Assembly (NCBI GenBank): GCA_030832185.1
Contig: JAURJQ010000008.1
Location: 31,544 to 95,543, forward strand
Length of the DNA: 64,000 nt
Source of the DNA: Chitinophagales bacterium
GTDB lineage: Bacteria; Bacteroidota; Bacteroidia; Chitinophagales; JADJOU01
Direction: 5' to 3'
The notes below the pieces were generated by a model, which was given only the letters and a program-made list of their open reading frames with translations, was not told the origin of the DNA and ran no database searches. Positions 54,229 to 61,852 of this stretch are shown here, piece by piece; within the stretch, counting starts at the first letter, position 1, and every line of letters begins with the position of its first letter. A program made the translations under genes and the position numbers.

Positions 54229-54882
54229 GCTCTCTTTTGAGTAGAATTTTTTGATTATTTCCATAGCCGCATCTGTACTGTCCACGATTTCTAAAAGATT
54301 TTCATCCCCATCTGAAATATACCCATTTCCCTTCATAGTCTTTATAATCCAATCTTTCAGACCTCCCCAGAAATCTGAACCGTATAGTACAATTGGAATT
54401 TTATCAATTTTATTTGTTTGCACGAGGGTAAAGACCTCAAACAACTCATCCATAGTCCCCAAACCACCCGGGAAAATAATAAAAGCTTGTGCGTATTTTA
54501 CAAACATCACCTTACGCACAAAGAAGAAATTATGGTTGATTGATTTATCAATATCTATGTACTCATTTGGTTTTTGTTCATGAGGTAGCGTTATGTTTAG
54601 CCCCACCGATTTTCCTCCAGCCGCCTGTGCACCTTTATTTGCCGCTTCCATGATTCCTGGTCCACCTCCAGTTATGACTCCATAGCCCTCATCGACCAAT
54701 TTCATAGCCATGCGCTCCGCTTTTTCATAGTATATCTCATCGGGCTTGGTTCGCGCACTGCCGAAAATAGAGATACATGGTCCTATCTTAGGCATTTTAT
54801 CGAATCCCTCTACAAATTCGCTCATGATCTTAAACATCAGCCACGAAGACTCTGCTTTGACTTCACTCCAGTTTTTTTCCAT
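54211..54882 (-). CDS. LOG-family (TIGR00730) nucleotide-processing protein
   Basis: A 223-residue Rossmann-fold protein of the group once called lysine decarboxylase. Marker motifs are GGGPGIMEAANKGA and the active-site FPGGLGTMDELFEVF (PGGxGTxxE). Members of the family act as cytokinin riboside phosphate phosphoribohydrolases or as AMP/pyrimidine nucleosidases. The substrate here is not determined; a nucleoside 5'-monophosphate is likely. Confidence 0.9.
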   Translation of the reverse strand: MEKNWSEVKAESSWLMFKIMSEFVEGFDKMPKIGPCISIFGSARTKPDEIYYEKAERMAMKLVDEGYGVITGGGPGIMEAANKGAQAAGGKSVGLNITLPHEQKPNEYIDIDKSINHNFFFVRKVMFVKYAQAFIIFPGGLGTMDELFEVFTLVQTNKIDKIPIVLYGSDFWGGLKDWIIKTMKGNGYISDGDENLLEIVDSTDAAMEIIKKFYSKESLKPNF

Positions 54883-55000
54883 TAGTTAAGGTTTTTGCCG
54901 CATAGGCGATAAGGCATTGGATTAAATATTGTTTTTCTACGATTATTATTTTAAAAGTGATTTTTCAAGGCAATGCACAGAACTCTTACTCCGATAAGTT

Positions 55001-57259
55001 TCATACTATCTTCAACTTGGCATATTTCAACATGATTTTCTTCACGTTGTTATTAAAATCTATCGTGGCTATCTTCTTGTCTCCTTCCCCTGTGATTTCG
55101 GTTATTTTTCCATGACCAAACTGAATATGCTGTACATTCATATCTGCCGCTAGTTTATCAGGACTATCTGCTACAAAGTTGCTCGTATCTACCTGAGAAG
55201 CTATACTCGCCTGTTTTAGATTACTGAGGAGGGCATTGGGTTGATAGTGCAAGGTTTTTCTAGCAAATGGATTCTCACTAGGGTCGGGGTTGGGCGCTCC
55301 TTTAAATTCAATAATCTCAGCCGGCAGTTCTTTTAGAAATCTGCTGGGCTCACAGGGATTGATTTGTCCGAATTTATAACGACTAGCCGCAAAAGATACC
55401 ATGAGATCAGACTCTGCGCGCGTCACGGCGACATAGAACAGTCGTCTCTCTTCTTCTAAATCCTCTTCCGTATACATCGAGCGCTGACTAGGAAATAAAT
55501 TTTCCTCTAGTCCTACTAAAAACACCGCCTTAAACTCTAAACCTTTAGAGGCATGTATAGTCATTAGCTTGACTGACGGCTGATCTTCTTTCTGTGTATC
55601 TCTATCGGTCAATAAAGTTACCGACTGAAGAAATGAGCCCAAGGTCTTATCGGTCTGCATCTCCACATTCTCTATTACTTCGTCGTTTTCTACGAATTCT
55701 TTGATACTATTTAGCAATGATTGTAAGTTCTCGTATTTACTCAAACCTTCTGTGCTTTTATCTGCGTATAGCTCCCCCATTAATCCAGACTGCTTAGCTA
55801 TCTCCGTCGCTGCCTCATACGCATTTTTGTCGGGGATGACCTGCTGGGCCTTGATCATAGTATAAAACTTTTCTATAGATTCTGCCGTACGACCAGTGAT
55901 GACCTTGTTTTCGTTTAATGTTTCTATGACATCCCATATCTTTATCCCCTGACCCGTGGCATGTAGCACTAGCTTTTGAAAACTGGTATCTCCTATACCC
56001 CTCAGTGGATAGTTAATAACTCGCTTGAGCGCTTCATCATCATAGGGATTTACTATTAGTTTCAGATAAGCGATTAAATCCTTGACTTCCTTTCGCTGAT
56101 AGAATGAAATTCCCCCATAAATGATATAAGGAATATTTTTTCTTCGTAAACTCTCTTCAAATGCTCTTGATTGTGAGTTGGTTCTATATAAGATAGCCAC
56201 TTCGGCATAAGAAATTTGCTTCGTCATGCACAGCTGAAATATATTGTCTACGATTTGCTTGCCTTCGTCATTATCTGAAAATGTTTTAAGAACATTGATT
56301 TTTTCACCCTGCTTATTCTCTGTCCAAATGGTTTTATCTAGCTGATGCTTATTGTGCTTAATAATCTTATTTGCTGCATCTACGATGTTTTGTGTGCTTC
56401 TATAGTTCTGCTCTAGTTTGAAAATCTTAGTGTCCGAGTAGTCCTTCTGAAAACTCAAAATATTATCAATGCTAGCACCTCGGAATGCATATATACTCTG
56501 ACTGTCATCGCCTACCACACAAATGTTCTGATAGACATCGCCTAGCTTTTTTATAATGGAGTATTGTGCGAAGTTGGTGTCTTGAAACTCATCGACCATG
56601 ATAAACTGAAACTTGTGCTGAAATTCATAAAGCACCTCTGGAAAACGCACGATAAGTTCATAAAATTTCAATTGTAGATCGTCAAAATCCATGGCGTTGT
56701 TTTTAAAGCACTTTTCTGTGTAATTTTTAAACACATCGCCCATTCGAGGCCGATTGGCCTCCACGTCTTCTGCTATGAGATCCTCACTGGTAGCATAGAC
56801 TCGGTAATTGATTAGATTATTCTTTAAGTTTGATATTCTACTATAGACATAGTTCGCTTTATACAGGTCCTCGTTGAGACCCAATTCCTTCACCGTAGCC
56901 TTTATCACAGACTTGGTGTCATCAGAGTCATAGATAGAGAAATTGTTAGTATACCCTAGCATAGAGGCCTTCGTCCGGAGTATTCGGGCAAATACAGAGT
57001 GAAATGTACCCATAAATAGATTCCTAGCCTCCGAGCCAATCAGTTTCTCAATACGCTCCTGCATTTCCTTGCTGGCCTTATTGGTAAATGTCAATGCCAA
57101 AATATTATATGGCTGAACCCCCTGCTCCATCATGAAGGCGATACGGTAGGTCAGGACACGCGTTTTGCCCGAACCAGGGCCCGCATTGATCATGACGGGG
57201 CCTTCAAATTCTGTCACTGCTTGGCGTTGGATGTCGTTTAGTTCGTCTAGATAGTGCAT
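55001..57259 (-). CDS. UvrD/PcrA-type DNA helicase
   Basis: A 752-residue superfamily 1 helicase. Motif Ia opening LNDIQRQAVTEFEGPV, Walker A AGPGSGKTRVL (residues 26-36), motif II VDEFQDTN, motif III GDDSQSIYAFRGA, motif IV QNYRS, motif V TIHASKGLEF, motif VI FYVAVTRA. It unwinds DNA in mismatch and excision repair and dismantles RecA filaments. The C-terminal tail ends in a PcrA-like Tudor segment (QFGHGKITEITGEGDKKIAT). Whether the local name is uvrD or pcrA cannot be decided. It lies 105 bases downstream of hisS. Confidence 0.95.
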   Translation of the reverse strand: MHYLDELNDIQRQAVTEFEGPVMINAGPGSGKTRVLTYRIAFMMEQGVQPYNILALTFTNKASKEMQERIEKLIGSEARNLFMGTFHSVFARILRTKASMLGYTNNFSIYDSDDTKSVIKATVKELGLNEDLYKANYVYSRISNLKNNLINYRVYATSEDLIAEDVEANRPRMGDVFKNYTEKCFKNNAMDFDDLQLKFYELIVRFPEVLYEFQHKFQFIMVDEFQDTNFAQYSIIKKLGDVYQNICVVGDDSQSIYAFRGASIDNILSFQKDYSDTKIFKLEQNYRSTQNIVDAANKIIKHNKHQLDKTIWTENKQGEKINVLKTFSDNDEGKQIVDNIFQLCMTKQISYAEVAILYRTNSQSRAFEESLRRKNIPYIIYGGISFYQRKEVKDLIAYLKLIVNPYDDEALKRVINYPLRGIGDTSFQKLVLHATGQGIKIWDVIETLNENKVITGRTAESIEKFYTMIKAQQVIPDKNAYEAATEIAKQSGLMGELYADKSTEGLSKYENLQSLLNSIKEFVENDEVIENVEMQTDKTLGSFLQSVTLLTDRDTQKEDQPSVKLMTIHASKGLEFKAVFLVGLEENLFPSQRSMYTEEDLEEERRLFYVAVTRAESDLMVSFAASRYKFGQINPCEPSRFLKELPAEIIEFKGAPNPDPSENPFARKTLHYQPNALLSNLKQASIASQVDTSNFVADSPDKLAADMNVQHIQFGHGKITEITGEGDKKIATIDFNNNVKKIMLKYAKLKIV

Positions 57260-57337
57260 TCGCTTCGCTAGTAACTAGCTATTTGTTTTTAGTAATTAGA
57301 TTTAATGTAAAAATAAGAAAATGAAAATGAAAAGAGA

Positions 57338-57357
57338 GTGGATTTTGTCCACAAATT
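57338..57357 (-). terminator. Candidate terminator downstream of hisS
   Basis: A perfect 5-base stem GTGGA/TCCAC (57338-57352) with a 5-base loop lies 13 bases after the hisS stop. On the minus strand it is followed by CTCTCTTTT, a weak T-rich tail. The stem contains TTGTCCACA, one mismatch from a DnaA box. Confidence 0.4.
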
Positions 57358-57364
57358 TTTTACC

Positions 57365-58696
57365 TCATATTTTAAAAACTGCTTTTTCAAACTCTACGGA
57401 TTCTTGCTTTCTTTCCTTTAGATTTTTTATCTGAACTTGTTTATTTGCCAACTCGTCTTCCCCCATCAATATCGCATGGGTGTAGCCCGCCTTATCAGCA
57501 TAGGTGAGTTGCTTATCCATTTTGGTCTGATTCGGATATAGGTCAACTACTTTTCCTGCCTTTCGAATCTCTGTCAATAATGAATAATACTGGTCTATAG
57601 CCCTTTCCGTCAGGTTGAGAATCAGGATTTTTTTCTTATTTTCTTCACTGGGGAATCGATTTAATTCAGTCATCACATCATAGACTCTGTCTAAGCCGAA
57701 AGAAATACCTATTCCTGACATATCTCTCAGTCCAAAAAGCTCTGTCAAATCATCATACCGGCCGCCGCCGCCTATGCTTCCATATTCCATTTCAGTAGAT
57801 ACCATTTCTAAGACGGTCCCCGTATAATAATCCAAGCCTCTCAATAGGCGCAAGTCGAATTTCAAATTCTGAGACCTTGAATATTTAAATATATACTCCA
57901 GTTCCCTTATTCCTTCGTTTAACTCAACATTTTCTATTGCACTTAGTTCGCTGACGTTTTTAATAGAAAGAATGGCAATAAGTTTCGATGTTTTTTCTTC
58001 GCCAATGAGTTTTGAAAGCTCTTCTACGACTTTTTCCTCCCCTATTTTGTCCCACTTATCTAGGATAGTCGATACAGGTGTTATCTCACCTTCTTCTATG
58101 CCTATACTTTCACATATTCCATTATATATCTTACGATTATTTATCTTTATCTCTATTTTTAGATTAAGTTCTGAGAAGACATTGTCTATCAAGGTAATCA
58201 TTTCTACATCGCCTACTAATCCCTTAGATCCTACAATATCGGCATCGCATTGAAAAAATTCTTGATAGCGCCCCTTTTGAGGTCTATCTGCTCGCCAGAC
58301 TGGCCCTATGACATAACGCTTGAAGGGAAACGTCAAATCATTCTGATGCTGCGCTACAAATCGAGCCAGTGGCACCGTGTGATCATACCGAAGGCCTTTT
58401 GAAGATATTTCTTGGGTGAGCTTTCCATACTGAATGGGTTTGTTTTCTATTATTTCTAATCCCTTTTCATCTAGATACTCCCCAGAGTTCAAAATTTTAA
58501 ATAAGAGTTTATCTCCTTCGTCACCATATTTTCCCTGAAGGGTTTCTAATCGTTCGAATACAGGATTATATATCGACTGAAATCCATAGAGCTCAAAGTG
58601 CTTTCGGATAATACCCATAATATATTCCCGCTTCGCATTCTCCGCCGGCAGATAATCTCTAACACCTTTAGGATTTTGTGGTTTGATTTTTAACAT
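57365..58696 (-). CDS. hisS: Histidyl-tRNA synthetase
   Basis: Charges tRNA-His with histidine; class II synthetase of 443 residues. Motif 1 near residue 60 (GFQSIYNPVFERLETL), motif 2 RPQKGRYQEFFQCDADIVG, the His-binding loop RGLDYYTGTVLEM and motif 3 GIGISFGLDRVYDVM are all present, followed by the anticodon-binding domain. The start at 58696 gives MLKIKPQNPKGVRDYLP. No promoter box of the TAnnTTTG type is found; a candidate is GATTTTTG. The next gene (helicase) may be partly co-transcribed. Confidence 0.97.
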   Translation of the reverse strand: MLKIKPQNPKGVRDYLPAENAKREYIMGIIRKHFELYGFQSIYNPVFERLETLQGKYGDEGDKLLFKILNSGEYLDEKGLEIIENKPIQYGKLTQEISSKGLRYDHTVPLARFVAQHQNDLTFPFKRYVIGPVWRADRPQKGRYQEFFQCDADIVGSKGLVGDVEMITLIDNVFSELNLKIEIKINNRKIYNGICESIGIEEGEITPVSTILDKWDKIGEEKVVEELSKLIGEEKTSKLIAILSIKNVSELSAIENVELNEGIRELEYIFKYSRSQNLKFDLRLLRGLDYYTGTVLEMVSTEMEYGSIGGGGRYDDLTELFGLRDMSGIGISFGLDRVYDVMTELNRFPSEENKKKILILNLTERAIDQYYSLLTEIRKAGKVVDLYPNQTKMDKQLTYADKAGYTHAILMGEDELANKQVQIKNLKERKQESVEFEKAVFKI

Positions 58697-58827
58697 AGTG
58701 CAAAAATCGAAAAACTATTTTTGTTTTGATTTATTAGTTTTAATAACCTTTCGATACAGAAGCTCATTGAACTTAAAATTAATAAATCTTGTTTTCCTAT
58801 AATATTCAAAAATATAATCCGAATCCA

Positions 58828-59139
58828 ATGGAATTCATGCCCAATGTCTTTGTTAGCCTAGTACTTATCGTATTTGGCGTCGCTTTAGGATTTTTCTCAC
58901 CGAAAAAGAAAATATGGTGGTATGGGTATAGAACACCTCAATCGATGAAATCAGATGAAAGCTATGTCTTAGCGAATCGTGTCTCAGGAAGAATCATGCT
59001 GGCACTAGGGATTCTCTTTTTGATAGCCTCTATCTTTTTAGAATCTAAGTTGATGGGGATGATAATGATTGCGGGGGTTGCTTTCTTATTCTTATTTACT
59101 GAATGGAAACTTTATCAATTTCATAAAGATAAAGACTAG
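58828..59139 (+). CDS. SdpI-family small membrane protein
   Basis: A 103-residue inner-membrane protein with three hydrophobic segments (VFVSLVLIVFGVALGFF, IMLALGILFLIASIF, GMIMIAGVAFLFLF). The segment WWYGYRTPQSMKSDESYVLA is the SdpI signature; SdpI is the immunity protein to the Bacillus toxin SdpC, while many relatives have no known toxin. No SdpC-like gene is nearby. ATG at 58828 is preferred over the TTG at 58789 that would add 13 residues; ATG 58837 is another option. Confidence 0.8.
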   Translation: MEFMPNVFVSLVLIVFGVALGFFSPKKKIWWYGYRTPQSMKSDESYVLANRVSGRIMLALGILFLIASIFLESKLMGMIMIAGVAFLFLFTEWKLYQFHKDKD

Positions 59140-59243
59140 AGTAGCATAACTATTCCGCGTATATTTTTAACTTCATTTTTTTCGTGCTTGAAGTGCAATG
59201 AAGTTCTTTAGTGGAAGAGGATTTCCGTCTTTTAGTCCGCCTG

Positions 59244-59759
59244 CTATATTTTAATAGACAAATAGTTTTTCAAGATCTCCTTAAACCAGAAGCTAAACTT
59301 TTCTGGTTCATGTTTAATTTCCTGTATTAGATCACCCAGAGCGATCCACCTAATAGATGCTATTTCCTCTGGATTGAAAGGAATCTCCCCATCAAACCGA
59401 CCTTCGAAGACCGTATCGTATTCATGTTCTATCAAGCCCGTTAGTTCATCTTCTGCTTTATATATAAACCGATATACTTCTTTTAATGCGCAATTTATAT
59501 TTAACTCCTCTTTCAGTCTTCGCTCGGCAGCTTCTTGAAAACTTTCATTTTCTCGTGGGTGAGAACACACCGCATTAGACCATATCAGTGGCCAATGATA
59601 TTTTGAAGCAGCTCTTTGTTGAATGAGCATTTTTCCTTCTTTATTATAGATCAAAATTGAAATTGCGCGATGCAAAACACCTTTTTCATGGGCCTCCATT
59701 TTAGGCATCGTACCGAGGACTTCATTTTTTTCGTTGACTAAGACTACTTTTTCTTCCAT
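59244..59759 (-). CDS. idi: Isopentenyl-diphosphate delta-isomerase (type I)
   Basis: Interconverts isopentenyl and dimethylallyl diphosphate in isoprenoid synthesis. Type I (Nudix fold): HRAISILIYN, the catalytic Cys in SNAVCSHPRENE, Nudix-like AAERRLKEEL and the later TGLIEHEYDTVFEG with the metal-binding Glu residues. The true start is ATG 59759 (MEEKVVLVNEKNEV), 4 bases after the stop of the gamma-carbonic anhydrase; a longer frame to 59837 runs inside that gene. Length about 172 residues is normal. Confidence 0.93.
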   Translation of the reverse strand: MEEKVVLVNEKNEVLGTMPKMEAHEKGVLHRAISILIYNKEGKMLIQQRAASKYHWPLIWSNAVCSHPRENESFQEAAERRLKEELNINCALKEVYRFIYKAEDELTGLIEHEYDTVFEGRFDGEIPFNPEEIASIRWIALGDLIQEIKHEPEKFSFWFKEILKNYLSIKI

Positions 59760-59763
59760 ATAT

Positions 59764-60279
59764 TTATTTGAACCAGCTTGAATACATGACATAGTTATTC
59801 GATATTCGCTCCAAGGTATCTTTCTGCAGTTCGGCATTGATATCTTTGATCTTCTTGGCAGGCACTCCAGCCCATACCTCTCCAGATTTTATATGCGTAT
59901 TTTCCGTGACTACCGAGCCAGCGCCTATTAGAGAATTTGATTCCACGATGACATTATCCATCACGATAGCTCCCATGCCTATCAGCACGTTATCATGAAT
60001 CGTGCATCCATGCACAATAGCTCTATGACCTATAGATACATTATTCCCAATATTAGTGGGACATTTCTGATAGGTACAGTGGATAATGGCCCCGTCTTGC
60101 ACATTCACTTTATTGCCCATTTTGATATAATGTACATCGCCTCTCACCACAGCATTAAACCATATGCTGCAGTCTTCGCCCATAGTTACGTCACCTACGA
60201 TGGTACAATTTGGAGCCACATAACATGAGCTAGGTATTTGTGGTGATTTTCCTTCTACCGGTAGTATAAGTGCGGTCAT
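59764..60279 (-). CDS. Gamma-carbonic anhydrase-like hexapeptide protein
   Basis: A 171-residue left-handed beta-helix protein with hexapeptide repeats (CTIVGDVTMGEDCSIWFNAV and later). The metal-binding histidines lie in GAIIHCTYQ and SIGHRAIVHGC, in the gamma-CA pattern, so zinc-bound carbonic anhydrase activity is possible, although many members of this YrdA/PaaY-like group lack it. Its ATG overlaps the stop of the upstream lipoprotein gene (ATGA) and its stop is 4 bases before idi. Confidence 0.88.
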   Translation of the reverse strand: MTALILPVEGKSPQIPSSCYVAPNCTIVGDVTMGEDCSIWFNAVVRGDVHYIKMGNKVNVQDGAIIHCTYQKCPTNIGNNVSIGHRAIVHGCTIHDNVLIGMGAIVMDNVIVESNSLIGAGSVVTENTHIKSGEVWAGVPAKKIKDINAELQKDTLERISNNYVMYSSWFK

Positions 60280-61799
60280 GGGTTAGATATTTTGAGTATA
60301 TAGTCTTTCTTATTTGCTTCTATGCGTATGGTCTCTAAATGGATAGATTCTGGTTGAATTTCCTTCTCTACAATTCCTGTAGTCCACATTCCATCATTAT
60401 TGTCGTCTATAAGTATGTAAAATTTAACCTCATCGCCATAGACGTTTTTCAGTTCGATTTTAGCTTCCTTGGCTAATGGCACGCCCCTGTTTTCTATAAC
60501 CTGAAAGATCTTTATCTTCTTATTCATAGCTATACTAGGGTCTAGAGTAATCCATATACTGCTATATCGCTTCTCTGACGGATAGGTAGTTAATGGATAG
60601 GTTTGAGATTTATTATAGCCCATCCCATGGCGCAAGGCTTGGCTATCTAGGCTCAATGTATAGGTTTTCCCTGGCTCTAAGCCTGTCAGTATTAATTGGT
60701 TCTTTTTGATGTGCACCTTACATGGGATCAAGCGCTCTCCTTCCGTTAGTTTCATCTTTGTGGTATCCAGCTTAGTGAGATAGGAGTTGAAATCCAGCGC
60801 TAATGTATCAAAAGGATAGGCTAAAGACATGCGATCCGCTCCTAGGGTTAGTTTCTCTATACGTTTCTCGCCTTTGGTGGCGGGTAGATCTAATGTATCG
60901 TATTGATCTAGATTGTATCTCAACCTTATGGACTGCTTCTGAAAACTAGATTTCGTCAATAATTTGTATGTTTTCGGATTTATGTATACTAAGCAAACGT
61001 TCGTGTCCATTATTTCTGGGAAATAAATATCTTGACTCGCCACCAGGTCAAATTCATTCGGAGACTGGGTGGACAACTTCAATATAGTTTTTGGCTGTTC
61101 CTGCAGAAAGGTTTTGATTTCTAGCTGGGCTCTGCCCGCCACTATCGGTTCAGAAAGAAATCCTATAGGCTCTGTCTTTTCCCATTTCATATTCGCATTA
61201 GAATCTATAAAAGCAAAAACGTAGTATTTATCATTATTCAGGTTATTAAAGCTCGCTAAGCCGGACTTTGATTTAGCTACATATTTATAGTTTTTTCCAT
61301 AAAAATCGGACTTATTTTTTACCAGGCATATTTTCGTCAGATCACTATTGACCTTTGTTACAGCGTCTTTAGAACTTATAATAAGGGATCCAGAATCTAA
61401 CTGAGCGCCCGTGCTGAAATTTAACTCATAGGTAGGTAGAAAATTTCCCTCCTTATAATCTTTTATAGCTTTCTCAAAAACAATAGAATAGGTCGTATTT
61501 GGTTTCAGTCCTTCTGAAAACTCGAGTATAAGTTTTTTTCCTACGATAGATGACTCTATTTGCTGAGATGTATAGGGCGAAACTAATATAGTCTTTAGGG
61601 GCTGATCTAATTCAATAAATTCATCGAAGTAAAGCTCCACCTTATTCGCTGCGAATTGGGTCGATTTATTTGCCGGGAAAGATTTTATAACCTTAGGGGG
61701 CACACTATCTCGAGGCCCGCCTGTAGGCATGACTATGGTGGCACAAGAATAAATCAGTAGTGTAAAAAGGAATAAGGAAAACCGTACAACGCTGGTCAT
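60276..61799 (-). CDS. Lipoprotein with SbsA-type Ig-like domain
   Basis: A 507-residue exported lipoprotein (lipobox ending LIYSC). The first third holds an Ig-like domain of the Big_5/SbsA type: PTGGPRDSVPPKVIKSFPAN, VELYFDEFIELDQPL, PNTTYSIVFEKAIKD. The rest is beta-rich and contains YVFAFIDSNANMKWEKTEPI, a segment often seen in this family. Probably located at the outer membrane. It is the first gene of an operon with the gamma-carbonic anhydrase and idi, joined by a 4-base overlap. Confidence 0.8.
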   Translation of the reverse strand: MTSVVRFSLFLFTLLIYSCATIVMPTGGPRDSVPPKVIKSFPANKSTQFAANKVELYFDEFIELDQPLKTILVSPYTSQQIESSIVGKKLILEFSEGLKPNTTYSIVFEKAIKDYKEGNFLPTYELNFSTGAQLDSGSLIISSKDAVTKVNSDLTKICLVKNKSDFYGKNYKYVAKSKSGLASFNNLNNDKYYVFAFIDSNANMKWEKTEPIGFLSEPIVAGRAQLEIKTFLQEQPKTILKLSTQSPNEFDLVASQDIYFPEIMDTNVCLVYINPKTYKLLTKSSFQKQSIRLRYNLDQYDTLDLPATKGEKRIEKLTLGADRMSLAYPFDTLALDFNSYLTKLDTTKMKLTEGERLIPCKVHIKKNQLILTGLEPGKTYTLSLDSQALRHGMGYNKSQTYPLTTYPSEKRYSSIWITLDPSIAMNKKIKIFQVIENRGVPLAKEAKIELKNVYGDEVKFYILIDDNNDGMWTTGIVEKEIQPESIHLETIRIEANKKDYILKISNP

Positions 61800-61809
61800 A
61801 TATTGTGTG

Positions 61810-61817
61810 CAAATATA
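61810..61817 (-). promoter_or_regulatory. Minus-7 box for the Ig-like lipoprotein operon
   Basis: TATATTTG on the minus strand, an exact TAnnTTTG box, 10 bases upstream of the ATG at 61799. No TTTG at minus-33. It probably also drives the gamma-carbonic anhydrase and idi genes. Confidence 0.55.
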
Positions 61818-61852
61818 ATAGATTCCCTATTGCTGAATCTATTTAGTAGCCT

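Noticed and set aside
58828..59139. SdpC/SdpI toxin-immunity pair
   Set aside because: No toxin gene or SdpAB-like genes are adjacent; a lone SdpI-like protein is common.
59760..59837. N-terminal extension of idi
   Set aside because: It lies inside the gamma-carbonic anhydrase gene and adds residues absent from the family.
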